This document shows, one piece after another, positions 9,227 to 20,167 of a stretch of 64,000 bases of DNA (position 1 is its first letter; each line of letters starts with the position of its first letter). The position numbers and the translations under genes were made by a program. Under the pieces are notes generated by a model, which was not told the origin of the DNA, did no database searches, and saw nothing but the letters and a program-made list of their open reading frames with translations. The stretch is from the NCBI GenBank assembly GCA_012064385.1, contig QRDG01000473.1, forward strand, positions 2,319,028 through 2,383,027. The letters are read 5' to 3'. The DNA is from Puccinellia tenuiflora. Taxonomy: Eukaryota > Streptophyta > Magnoliopsida > Poales > Poaceae.

Positions 9227-10861
9227 ATGGCGAGTTTCTCCATAGCCCGACGAGCTGCTCCAACGATCTCAACTCCTTTTGTCACCATAGGCCCCACGGT
9301 GGGCGCAAACACCGCTAACCCGCCTCAACCAACCCGGGTCCACGAAGAGGTGACTTCCCCTGGTGCTTCCCCAGCGTTAACAGGACCAGAGTGCCTGTCT
9401 GATGCCATTAGGTCCGAGTCCTTCCCCAGCAGTTTCAAGGAGCCACGCAAGGTTCCAAATTATGAGCCCAACATGGACCCGACCTCTTGGTTGGGTACAT
9501 ACGAGATGGCGATGAGTATTCGCAATGCCACAGGTAATTTGTGTGCCAAGTTCATGTATCTTATGATGGAGGGAGCAGCCAAGGTTTGGATGCGCAACTT
9601 GCCTCCTAGGTCAATCAACTCTTGGGAGCAATTGAAGGCGGCTTTTATTCAGAACTTCCAGGGCACATGCAAAAAGCTTAGTACCATCGAGGACCTGGAG
9701 CGGTGTGTTCAGAGGAAGGGCGAGTCGGCAAGGCACTGGATGAAGCGGGTCTCAGAGATCATTAACTCATCACAAGGACTCCCACCGGTTTCAGTGTTAA
9801 TGGCAATGGAGAGAAATTGCAGGTACAATCCCTTGAGTTGGAAGCTGGGTCGTATGAAGGAGAGCCTGAATCAAGGTATTCCTCTAACGATTGGTGAGAT
9901 CATGGCAGGTGCTAATAAGCACGCTGCCACAGACAAAATAAAGGATCAGGAGGAAGGGGCTAAAGGACAAGGTGGCAATGGTCACAATCAGAACCAGAAT
10001 CAAAACCAGAATCAAGGTGGTGGCAAGCGGCCATATGGAGATAACTCTGACCTAGTGGCCAATACAAACACTGGAGTCAGACGCAAGGACAATAATTCTC
10101 AAGGATATCAAGGACGCACCCCAACTACGGAGGAGGTCTTGAGGATTCCATGCCCTAAACATGCCAAGAATGGTAGATGCGGTCATACCTTGGGACAGTG
10201 CGTAGATTTGCAGCGCGCCAGGTTCCAAGGGCCAGGAGGAGGTAACAACAATGGCGGATACAGAGGGAACAATGGAGCCGGAGGACCCGGCAATAACGGT
10301 GGAGGAGTCGGCAATAATCCAAACCAACCTCAAGGAGGAGGTAACCAGCAGGGCGGGTTCCAGCAGAACCCGAAGCAGCTCCATGACGGCAATGGGCAAT
10401 ATTATGTCACAACTCGGCAGCAAAACCCGAGTCGTGGCAGTTACCATGTCTTCACAACAAGTACGTCCAAACGTTCCAAGAAGTTAAAGGTTAGAGCTGT
10501 TAATGCAGTAGAGCCGGCGCTTCCACAGTGGCTCAGGTGGTCAGAACAAACCATCACATGGAGTCGGGCAGATCATCCTCCAAGAGTCGACGAACCAGGG
10601 CAGCTAGCCTTGGTGGTGGCACCCCAAGTTGGGGGCTATACATTGAACAAAGTGCTTATGGACGATGGAAGTAGTATCAACATCTTGTATTATGACACAT
10701 TAAAGAGGATGCAGCTGCAAGATAGACAGCTAATTCCAACAGAGACAGTGTTCCATGGGATAGTACCAGGGAAATCGGCCAAACCCATTGGTAAGATTTA
10801 TCTTGAGGTTGCTTTTGGCACAGTGGAGAATTTTGTTCAGAGATTATGCCTTTTGAGGTAG
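9227..10861 (+). CDS. Gag with N-terminal part of aspartic protease (copy B)
   Basis: Open frame of 544 codons. Residues about 80-200 are a plant retrotransposon Gag core (PF03732-type), with a conserved stretch ending in SINSWEQLKAAF. An Asn/Gln-repeat linker follows, then a Cys/His knuckle around CPKHAKNGRCGHTLGQC (near residue 310), a Gly/Asn-rich linker, and a protease segment with the active-site motif DDGSS near residue 483. Gag would form the virus-like particle; the protease cleaves the polyprotein. The frame ends at 10861 because of a frameshift inside the protease domain: its continuation lies in another frame from 10846. The start ATG is the first in this frame after the leader. 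The copy is probably inactive. Confidence 0.85.
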   Translation: MASFSIARRAAPTISTPFVTIGPTVGANTANPPQPTRVHEEVTSPGASPALTGPECLSDAIRSESFPSSFKEPRKVPNYEPNMDPTSWLGTYEMAMSIRNATGNLCAKFMYLMMEGAAKVWMRNLPPRSINSWEQLKAAFIQNFQGTCKKLSTIEDLERCVQRKGESARHWMKRVSEIINSSQGLPPVSVLMAMERNCRYNPLSWKLGRMKESLNQGIPLTIGEIMAGANKHAATDKIKDQEEGAKGQGGNGHNQNQNQNQNQGGGKRPYGDNSDLVANTNTGVRRKDNNSQGYQGRTPTTEEVLRIPCPKHAKNGRCGHTLGQCVDLQRARFQGPGGGNNNGGYRGNNGAGGPGNNGGGVGNNPNQPQGGGNQQGGFQQNPKQLHDGNGQYYVTTRQQNPSRGSYHVFTTSTSKRSKKLKVRAVNAVEPALPQWLRWSEQTITWSRADHPPRVDEPGQLALVVAPQVGGYTLNKVLMDDGSSINILYYDTLKRMQLQDRQLIPTETVFHGIVPGKSAKPIGKIYLEVAFGTVENFVQRLCLLR

Positions 10862-11232
10862 TGGATCTTAAGAGTCCATACCATGCTCTCTTTGGTCGAC
10901 CTGGATATTTTAAGTTTATGGCTAGACCATGCTATGTTTACTTGAAGCTCAAGATGCCAGGTCCAGCAGGAGTCATTACAGTTAATGGCAGCAGACAGAT
11001 GGCATTGGAGTGTGAGTTAGGTGATGCAGCTATGGCTGAGACAGCTTGTGCTCAAGAGGAGCTGAAGTTTTACAAGGCAAATGTGGACCCGGAGGACAAC
11101 TCGGTCCTTAAGAAACCGGCCACAGAGGAGAAGATGAAATTCAAGTCAGCTCAGGACACAAAGCAAATCGACTTCACCCCTGGTGATTCTTCCAAGCAGT
11201 TCACCATTAGGGCACACCTCTCTGATAAATAG
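10846..11232 (+). pseudogene. Protease C-terminus and linker to reverse transcriptase, frameshifted
   Basis: This frame continues the protease domain across the break at about 10840-10860; it includes the conserved HALFGRP segment that follows the active site in gypsy proteases. It then runs through a poorly conserved acidic linker to an in-frame TAG at 11230-11232. The reverse transcriptase resumes in the same frame after that stop, so a substitution rather than an indel broke this point. Confidence 0.75.
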
Positions 11233-12606
11233 GAAAGCGCGCTCGTCGAGTTCATCCGTGAGAATCGGGATGTTTTTGCATGGAAGCCATCTGACATGCC
11301 AGGAGTCCCGAGAGAACTCGCCGAGCACAGCTTACATGTTAACCCTAACGCAAGACCAGTTAAACAGGGTCTGCGCAAGTTTCATGTTGACAGGAGGAAA
11401 GCCATAGGAGGAGAGGTGGCTCGGCTCCTCGCGGCCGAGTTCATCAAGGAGGTCTTTCACCCAGAGTGGGTGGCCAATCCAGTGTTAGTGCCAAAGAAGA
11501 CAGGAGAGTTACGTATGTGCATCGACTTCACGGGCCTGAACAAGCATTGTCCTAAGGACCCGTTTGCACTACCTCGCATAGACCAGATCATCGACTCCAC
11601 AGCGGGGTCAGAGTTGCTTTGTTTCTTGGATGCATATTCAGGGTACCACCAGATCAGACTCAACGTAGAGGATGAGCTGAAGACGTCTTTTATTACGCCC
11701 TTTGGAGCATTTTGCTACACAACAATGCCCTTTGGACTCAAGAACGCAGGAGCTACATATCAGAGATGTATCCAAAATTGTTTCAAGCAACAGATTGGGA
11801 GGAATATCCATGCTTATGTGGATGATGTAGTGGTCAAGTCTTAGAAGGCCGACTCTCTGATAGCAGACCTGACAGAAACCTTTGAGAACCTACGCAAGTA
11901 CAAGATGAAGCTTAACCCGACCAAGTGTGTTTTTGGAGTCCCTGCGGGCAAACTCCTAGGCTTCATTGTTTCAGAGCGAGGCATTGAGGCAAATCCAGAG
12001 AAAATCAAGGCTATCCATAACTTGCAGAAGCCGACTTGTCTGAAGGACGTTCAAAGGCTCACTGGATGTGTGGCAGCTCTAAGCAGATTTATTTCAAGAC
12101 TCGGGGAGAAGGCGGGTCCTCTCTACCGACTCCTGAAGAAGTCAGATAAATTCTTATGGGATGAAGAAGCCGACCGTGCTTTTGAGGAGTTGAAGAAAAC
12201 TTTGTCGACAGCTCCGGTGCTTGCAGCTCCTACAGATAAGGAGCCCATGCTATTATATGTAGCTGCCAACGAGAGAGTTGTCAGTGCAGTAGTAGTCGTG
12301 GAGCACGCAGAGGAAGGAAAGGAGTATCCAGTACAGAGACCTATCTACTACATCAGTGAAGTCCTCACAGAGTCAAAGCAAAGGTACCCACAGTGGCAGA
12401 AGTTGGTCTATGGAGTTTTTCTTGCAAGTAGAAAACTCAAGCATTATTTCCAAGAGCATCCAATTAAGGTGGTGAGTTCAGCACCGCTAGCAGATATTAT
12501 ACGCAACAGAGAGGCAACAGGGGAGTTGCCAAGTGGGCAATTGAGTTGGGTCCTTATCATATCACATATGAGCCTAGGACAGCGATCAAATCTCAAGCTT
12601 GGTTGA
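11233..12606 (+). pseudogene. Reverse transcriptase and first RNase H (copy B pol)
   Basis: The reverse transcriptase shows the expected motifs in order: LRMCIDFTGLNK, FLDAYSGYHQI, TMPFGLKNAGATYQR and the catalytic YVDD near 11815, followed by the thumb and a connection segment. A TAG at 11842-11844 interrupts it in frame just after YVDD, and the sequence continues beyond it in the same frame. The first RNase H (about 12230-12490) is degenerate: the three acidic catalytic positions of Ty3-type RNase H are not acidic here, as is usual in the Tat lineage. A frameshift near 12520-12600 ends the frame. It would copy element RNA into DNA if intact. Confidence 0.88.
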
Positions 12607-13213
12607 TTTTGTCAATGATTGGACAGATTTTACATCTGCACCAAATACCCCTTGCACCAAGTATTGGACAATGCACTTTGACGGGTCCAGACAGTTAGAG
12701 GGCTCAGGAGCCGGCGTGGTGTTAACATCGCCTAAGGGAGATAAGTTAGCATACGTCCTTCAGTTGCATTTTGATTGTACAAACAACATGGCAGAGTATG
12801 AGGCTTTGCTACATGGCCTGCGTTTGGCCAAGGAGATGAACATCAAGCGTATCAGGTGCTTTGGAGACTCGGATCTCGTAGCTCAGCAAGTGTCTGGAAC
12901 CTGGGACTCGAAGGACGCAAACATGGCGGCTTATAGAAGAGCAGTCGAACAGATAGCCGGGTTCTTTTCTGGTTATCAAGTGGAGCATATTGACAGACGC
13001 AAGAACGAGGCCGCAGACTGCGTTATCACGACTCGGCTCTCGTCGAGAGAAAGTACCACCAAACTGTATTTGTGGACGAGCTTCACCATCCCATCAGTCA
13101 AGTTGCCCACAGAGGAGGAGTTAGCCTTCCAGATCCGGAATCGGCACTTGTGGCAGCAGTACGAGCAATCCCAGCATGGACAGAGCCTACCTTGCATATC
13201 TTCTAAGGGGTGA
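12599..13213 (+). pseudogene. Archaeal-type second RNase H (copy B pol)
   Basis: The domain has the four acidic catalytic sites of an RNase HI fold: FDGS, AEYEALL, FGDSDLV and the Asp of NEAAD, spread over about 120 codons. This extra RNase H is the mark of Tat elements and takes over from the degenerate first one. After about 13015 the frame drifts: the product becomes unlike the family, and the linker to integrase is found in other frames, so at least one frameshift is present. Confidence 0.85.
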
Positions 13214-14456
13214 ACTACCAAATGATGAAGTCAAGCGAAAGCAACTCATCAGCGATGCAAGTCCTACACAGTCATTGATGGCGAGTTGTACAGAAGGAGT
13301 GTCACTGGAGTCTACCAGAGGTGCGTCTCTCAGAAGAGGGCAAGCAAATACTGCAAGAGATTCATGCAGGTGATTGTGGTCATCATGCATCCACTAGATC
13401 CTTGGTGTCAAAAGCCTTTAGACACGGGTTCTTTGGTTAACAGCACACCTGGACGCAGAGAAAGATAGTTCGAGTCTGTGATGGATGTCAAAGGTACGCA
13501 AGGCAAGACCACGTGCCAGCCCAAGAGCTCAGAACCATCCCTATCACTTGGCCTTTGCAGTTTGGGGGCTTGACATGGTTGGTCCTTTCTCAAAGTCGCC
13601 TTGTCAAAGACCCATCTGCTAGTAGCAGTTGACAAGTTCACCAAGTGGGTGGAAGTAGAACCCGTCAGCAGAGTCGACGGTGCATCAGCTGTGAGATTCT
13701 TCAAGAAAATAGCAACACGCTTTGGATACCCTCACAGCATCATTACAGACAATGGTACCAACTTATCAGTTGGAGAGATGGCCAAGTTTTGTGGGGAGAA
13801 CAATATCAGACTCGACCTAGCCTCAGTGGCACACCCACAGTCCAATGGACAAGCAGAGAGGGCAAATCAGGAGTTGCTGAAGGAAATTAAGCCTCGGCTC
13901 CGAGTCCCTTTGCTAAGAGCCGCCGGGTCTTGGGTTGAGGAGTTACCAGCAGTACTTTAGAGTATCAGAACGACTCCCAATAGATCCCTGGCTTCACACC
14001 TTTTTTCATGGTGTATGGAGCAGAAGCCGTCCTGCCAAGCGACTTGTTGCATGACTCGCCACGAGTCGCCAATTACGTTGAGACAGAAAATGAACTCGCC
14101 GCCAGGACTCGGTGGACGCACTCGAGGAAGCAAGGAAGTTAGCCCTTGAGAGATCAGCAGTTTATCAGCAGGACTTGCGGCGATATCATGCACGCAGAAT
14201 CAAGACCCGGACTTTTCAGGAGGGTGACTTAGTGCTTCGCCTAGTCCAGAATAAGGAAGGGATGCACAAGTTATCTCCACCATGGGAAGGACCGTTCGTC
14301 ATAAGCAAGAATCTGAACAACGGGTCGTACTATCTAATGGATGTGCGAGAGCCGGCAAGTGTAGGCAAAGGAGCTGATACAGCTCATACACTAGATCCTT
14401 ATGCAGAGGCAAAGAGGCCTTGGAACATAGCTCAGTTACGTCCATATTATACTTAA
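13176..14456 (+). pseudogene. Integrase (copy B pol), several frameshifts
   Basis: Pieces in at least three frames. 13176-13290 holds the start of the N-terminal zinc-binding region. 13601-13960 carries the catalytic core with the D,D,E triad (VAVDKFTKW, ITDNGTN, NGQAERAN) and ends at a stop. 14112-14456 in another frame is the C-terminal domain with a GPFVI motif and ends ...RPYYT then TAA. Between about 13300 and 13600 the frame is broken. Intact protein would join element DNA to the chromosome; this copy cannot make it. Confidence 0.85.
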
Positions 14457-15049
14457 GTTGTAATAGTTTTATGAGTTGCAAGGCAAAGAGCCCAGTGAGC
14501 CATGCCTAAATGTAATCGAATTGTTATGATCAAATGAAATAAAGCCGGCTTTTGAGAACATGAGTCCTTTAGTCGAGACACCAAGTGAGTGCGCTTTGTT
14601 CTTTAAATTTTGATCATCAGGTTCTTGGGGGCTTGCTTTTCAGTGAAAAAAGTTAAGCTTAAACTCTGGGACCCGGCACAGTAGCCAAATTTTCCTAGTT
14701 TTCTCGCTGGTAAGTCAGATGCATCCTGCACAATATGATTATCTACAGGCATGACTTGTTTCTATCTCTTATGATCCTAGGACATATGAGTTAAGAACCT
14801 GTCAGCACAAGTTGTAAGAGAAGTCATGCAGGGCCTACTTATTCATCAGTGAAAACTAGACGGGTTATAAGAACCAAGCCGATTGGCACAAATTGAAAAT
14901 AGCTAACAAGCTAAATAGTTTAAAGCACCAGTAGTGCATCATTACAACTCAAAATAGCTAACAAGCTACATAGTTTAAAAACACCAGTAGTGCATCATTA
15001 CAGAGTTTAGATACTAATAACACAGCATTACATAGTAATCAAAAGTCAT

Positions 15050-18000
15050 TCAAGGGATTGTCTTCAGAGGAGTCGACTCCTTAGCCAGAGTCGGGGAGTC
15101 CTTCTTAGCAGGAGACTTGTCCTTCGTTTGAACAGCAGGAATTGAGGAGCCCTTCTTCACAGGAGATTTGTCTTGTGCTTGAGCAGCAGAAGGAGGAGCC
15201 GGCTTTAATGGAGGCTTGGTGGCGACTCTCTTCGTTTGAAAGCCAGTACCCCTGGGACTCTTCATATGCTTAGCAAGCTCTGCTTGTCTCTGAGCGTCTC
15301 CAGAAACAGCTCTAGAAGGAGTGGGCGCAGCAGGAGTCTTCAGAGTGGGCTCGGCACTTTGAACAGGAGCCGCCGGTGACGATGAACTCGGACCGGCAGA
15401 AGAAGAGAATACACCTAGCTGGGTCCTGTGATGGGCGGCCAAATTTTACTATCTCAGGAGTTTCTGGAGCGACTCTTTTGTTCTCCAAAGTCATAGTGAT
15501 GAACCCATACCTCAGGGTCCATCTTATTGGCTATCTCGCAAGCATATGGTCGCACCAATTTCTCTTCGCCTTGAAGTCGTCCTGATTAAAAGGTTTGCCA
15601 TCCTCATGTTGCTCAGGCTTACCCATTGTAAGCATTGCTGGCTCCAGAACAGTGGGTAGTAGCTGTGTGCAAGTGCAAGTATCCTTATGGCAGATCTCCT
15701 CAATGAAGATTGTTTCCACAGACGCATATAGCCTGGTGCCCTAGACAGCTCGTCCACCAGACGTTCAGGCTCCTTAGGGCACTTGCCCTTATGGTTCAGA
15801 TATTTAACCACTGCACGGGCTCCCTCTTGTAGCCCATGACAGTGATCAAGCATCTCAGATAGTTGCTTGCTGGTGGGTAGCTTCAGTTTAGGGGAGTCGA
15901 CCCCTGCGGAAAAGAAATCAAGGAGTCATCGTCAGTCCAAAAGCAATTCAGAAAGGTGCAAAAGGAAGCAAGCAAAAGTCATAAACTCACCAAATATGTG
16001 TTGGCACATGGCACCAATGCCTTTTTTGCAAGTGTCGAACACAGCCTTTAGGTCATTGTGTGCCTTCCGAGCAATCTTTTTGGCATCAGCCGACTCTTTC
16101 TTTACCTGCTCCAGTTGAGCAGCCAAGGCTTTCAGATCCTTCTCAAGCTGAAGGGAGTGTTCTTTTTCGGCCATGGCAGACCTGGCACTGGCAGCTGCCT
16201 GGTCCTCAAGCTCTTTCATGTCTCTCTTCATCTTGGAGACAATGCACTGCAATCACAAGTCATAAAGCACAATTAAGCTTCACAAGTCAAGTTGAGAACT
16301 CATGAGCTCCAAGTCGTCACAAGTTAACAACTTGGCGCTTGGGGGCTACTCAGGAGTCAATTTTTTCATAAACAGCAAGCAGGCAGGAGTCCTAGTCGAC
16401 AAGTCATAAGCTCCAAGTCGCCACAAGTTAGCAACTTGGCGCTTGGGGGCTACTCGCAGAGCAGAAATTTTTTCAAGTTAAGTATCAGTAAGCTACATAT
16501 ATTGATAGCTCCAAGTCGTCGCAGGCTGACAACTCGGCGCTTGGGGGCTACTCGTGCAAAAGTTTTTGGTCTAAGGACCCGATAGACAGTAAATTAGCAG
16601 CCCCGAGTCCTAGTAGAGCTAAGGACTCAGTGCTTGGGGGCTACAGTGTGCAAATTTTTTCTATATAGCAATTGAGTTCAGTTTCAAATCAAAGCACCTA
16701 TCCTAGTCACAAGTCACCACAGACAGGTGCTTGGGGGCTACTGAGATAGGATGATGCCAGAAAAGCATATAAGGTGAAGTCAGAAAAGCTTACTTCATGA
16801 ACCATATGGAGAGACCTAAGAGCCACTTGTTCTTCATCCTTCAGCCTAGCAGATTGATCGTTCAAGTCAACTGCTTCAGCATAGGCTTCGGAAAATGACA
16901 TGTTATCTGCCACCCGAAGTCGGCTGTAGTCAGTAGATGACTTGACCTTGATATTTGGAGAAGCTGTAGGAGTCGGCTTTACAGGAGCCGGATGACTTTG
17001 AGGCGCAGTATCAGGAGTCGCAGCACCAGAGCTGGGCTGGACTATTGTTGGAGTCGCCGCCCGAGTCTTTGAAGGGGACTCGGGAATGGTAGGAGTCGTG
17101 GTTGCACCAGCTGATGCAGCAATGGAAGGACCCGTCCTCGTGCTGGTCGCTTCAGAGGCCGAAGGTGGGACAGGTCCACGCCCAGAGGTAACATCAACCA
17201 TGCCTGGGAGCTTGGTCACTTTAGCACAAGGCCGAGCCCTGAAATACACAAAGATAGAAGTCAGCACCAGAATTAGTGAAAAGGGAAAAAGCAGAAGTCA
17301 TTTGAATGCAAGTATAGAAACAAAGGAATCTTACCCAACATTGGTCTCCAGGTCCAAGGAGGCCTGAGAGTCGGAAGAGGGCATTGACATGCCGGAGTGG
17401 TAGGAGTCGTCCTTGTGGGGAGGAGAAGCTGATTTCCACTGATGCGAGACAGGCAGGGGCTCGGGAGCATCTGCAGGTCCATCGGAGCGCAGTTTCCTCT
17501 TCCTGGCGGAGATAACACTCTGCATGTGTGCTTCAGGCTTAGTAGGAGAGCGAGAGGACCCAAGGACTCGTGAGAGTGGTACCTTGGGAACAGCCTCTCG
17601 AGATCCGTTATTGTTTGAGGCTGGGGAAGAAGAGGAGTGACTCCTAGCTGAGGACTCCGCAGACGGTGATGGTTGAGCAGCAGCAGAGGTAGTATCAGTT
17701 GTCTAGTGACGGGAGCCTCTGGAGAGGACTCGTCGTCGTCAATTTCCTCCACAATGGGAGCCTCCTGAGAGGACTCCTCTTCATCAACATTTTCGGTTGG
17801 AGCCTCTGGCGAGGACTCCTCATCGGCAGCATCATCTTCAACGGGAGCCCCCTGGGAGGACTCCTCATCAGCATCATCAGTGTCCTTCTGCCACAGTAGT
17901 TTGATCTGTGGCAGGAGTCTCTTCTTCAGCTTCAGCCTCAGCTTTAGCTTTATTTTTAGTACCAGCTCCAGAGGCCGGCTTCCAGAAGGAGTCGGTGAGC

Positions 18001-19061
18001 TGTAACAGAGTCAACAAACGTGAGTCAGTAAGCAGTACAAGTGAGATCAAGGTAGAAATAAAGTAGAGAATGATACTTACGTCAGGAGCTGGGTTGGTGG
18101 AGCAAAATGGCTGGAGCCCAAAATGGGCTTGGTCCTTCACCGGTTTCCCAGTCAACTTTTTGATAAGTCGACCAAGTTCGGGTCCATCAGACAGCTGCTC
18201 CATAACTCGGAGGTCATCACCAGCGCATCTAGTATATGAGCAGATCAGCCGAGTCCTAGGACTCAGAGGCTGGATTCTCCAAGTGGTCCAGCAGCGGACC
18301 AGATCCATGTTTTCCAGATTATGGGACAAGAGGGCCCGGATTCGAGTGATCAGAGACTCGACCCTTGGCCGGGCGGCCTCGAGGCACCTAGCTTTCATAA
18401 GAGGAGTCGCCCGAAGGCGGTCCTCAGAGAATAAAGGAAGTTTTGGTTCATTTGCAGGGGAGGTGTCCTTGCAGTAGAAGAAGGTTTTTTGCCAGTCTTT
18501 GATGCGATTGGGAAAGATTGGTTTGGGAAAGACAGAGTTGAGGTGCCGTTGAAGAGCGACGGCGCCGCATTGGAGAAGAGGGCCCCCAGAAGTCTCGGGC
18601 TGAGGGTTGCAGTAGAAGAGTTCAAGCCAGAGATTGAGATCGGGCTTGATTTGGAGGTAATCCTCACACAAGGTCACAAAATTGGAAAGAGTGAGAATGG
18701 AATTAGGAGCCAGATCATGAATCCGTAGCTCATAGAGTTCAAGGAGTTGGCGGAAGAAGAGATCACCGGGGGGAGAAAATCCGCGAAAGAGATGCTCCAC
18801 GAAAACAACCACCTCACCCTTAGCGGGAGAGGGAACGATTTCATCCCCTGGGGCCCGAGCTTGAGCGCTGGAAGGAATCAAACCTGAGAGCCTGTGAGTC
18901 TTCAATTGTTCCGCCGTGACCGTAGATCCACCCCAATCGGCGGAAATCGATCGCTTGGAGGAGGATTTTGCGGCGGCGGCGGCCGCGGCGGCGATGTCCA
19001 CCGTCCTACTCGACGAGGATGCCTTGGCCTTGGATGCGGTTTTTGCGCGCTTGGGAGCCAT
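15050..19061 (-). pseudogene. Antisense accessory gene of gypsy element, copy B
   Basis: Five exons on the strand opposite gag-pol: 18081-19061 (981 nt, ATG at 19061), 17335-17999 (665), 16794-17238 (445), 15991-16246 (256), 15050-15903 (854, TGA at 15050-15052). All four introns are GT-AG, and phases fit between neighbouring exons. Exon 1 begins MAPKRAK and includes an Ala run and a globular domain like PF04195 'putative gypsy type transposon' proteins. Exon 2 is acidic; exon 4 is coiled-coil-like. Exon 2 has a one-base gain near 17885 and a one-base loss near 17700 relative to copy A; exon 5 has a one-base loss near 15650. So this copy is broken, although exons 1-3 are the same length as in copy A. 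Role unknown; could be a captured host gene. Confidence 0.8.
16341..16745 (+). repeat. Five-unit ~98-bp array of hairpin plus polypurine-like motif (copy B)
   Basis: GGGGGCTAC cores at 16341, 16445, 16543, 16636 and 16733 (spacing 104, 98, 93, 97), the first three preceded by the CAAGTT-AGC-AACTTG self-complementary block. The array is in intron 3 of the antisense gene. The unit equal to the third of copy A is missing here. Confidence 0.8.
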
Positions 19062-19595
19062 GGCGTGCGGGCGGTGTGTGCTGGTCGCGGGAAGAGATGG
19101 GCGCGAAGAGAAAGGAGAGATTTTGAAGCTGAAGGGGGCAAGTGAGGTTTAAGACCTAACCCTTCGGTATTTATAAAGAGGGTAAACCCTAGAGAGTTAC
19201 AGTGCAGGTCCACAGTAAACTGTGGATAATGTTTTGCTATTAGCGGTTCAGTGGTTAACAGACAGAAAGGACATAGCAGAGAAAAGTTAAAGTCACAGAA
19301 GTTGAAGAAGCCGGCTTGTCCCATAATGGCGAGTCCTGTGGCAGTGAAAGTCAAATTGTCTAGTCCTTGTTCGCAAGAGTCACAACAAACCCGGCCAGCA
19401 TGTGCAAGGGCAAGGGTGATGACTTGAACAAGGAATGAGGATAGACTCATCTTTTATATGTCTTATGTCTTTATGCAGGAATTCATCTTGGAGCTAGCAG
19501 CAAGCGACTTGGAGCCTGTAGCTCAAGTGGAAGGAGTCGACCCAGGGAGTCGAACCAACAAGTCAGAGAAAGCCGCCAAGCTGTGCCCAAGATAA

Positions 19596-19608
19596 ATTCG
19601 GGGGCTAC
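19596..19608 (+). other. Polypurine tract of copy B
   Basis: ATTCGGGGGCTAC directly before the TG of the 3' LTR; the likely plus-strand primer site, identical to the one before 8318. Confidence 0.78.
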
Positions 19609-20167
19609 TGATGGGGGGATACTTTATAGGTAGGCCCATGGACCCGGAAAGTAGACCCGCCAAGACCAAGAAGGCCAAAGCCGAGTCACGTATCAAGTCG
19701 CATGGGCTGGGCTGGAGACAAGCCGACCAAAGCCCATGATGAAGAAAGGACTCGTCAGCAAGGAGTCCAAGTACAACCCGGAGCCCTAACTTGGAAAGTC
19801 AAGACGTAGAGTAGGACTCCGTGTTCCAGTGTGACTCGGTGTAACCTTGTAAGTCCAGGGACCCGGCAGCCTTTATAAGCAGGGTCCTGGACCTTAGATC
19901 GATAAGCTTCAATCAGTAGAGAGAAACCCTAGCCACCAGAGAGAAGTCGCCGGCTCCTGAGTTGTGGGAGCCGGGTCCTTGTAATCGAGATCTAGCAAAG
20001 AGCAATAACATAGAAGCAGGAAGTAGGTCTTTACCTCTAATTAGAGGGGCCGAACCTAGGTAAATCCTTGTTCCTTGGCGAGACTAACCGTTCCCACGTA
20101 CTTCAATCACCAATGGCCCAGAACTCATCTTCCCTGAGGAAGAACTTGCCGTGACAACCCCACGACA
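19609..20167 (+). repeat. 3' LTR of copy B
   Basis: 559 bp, TGATGGGGGG...CCCCACGACA, matching 8318-8873 throughout with scattered substitutions and small indels. The flanking host DNA begins at 20168. Confidence 0.92.

Larger units (their letters stand above)
8318..20167 (+). mobile_element. Tat-lineage Ty3/gypsy LTR retrotransposon, copy B
   Basis: 11.85 kb: LTR, leader (8874-9226), gag-protease, degenerate pol (reverse transcriptase, RNase H, archaeal-type second RNase H, integrase), a long region bearing an antisense spliced gene, polypurine tract and LTR. The second RNase H and the antisense extra gene are hallmarks of the Tat group (relatives of RIRE2, Grande, Retand). I could not recognise a primer binding site after the 5' LTR: the bases after 8873 do not begin with the expected TGG. 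No target duplication can be tested, since the left flank is another element copy. The right flank begins ATAAC at 20168. Confidence 0.9.

Noticed and set aside
8815..9312. 165-codon minus-strand ORF over the end of the LTR and the retrotransposon leader
   Set aside because: It overlaps LTR and gag start, is acidic and low in complexity, and has no known domain. More likely the shadow of Asp/Ser-rich leader sequence.
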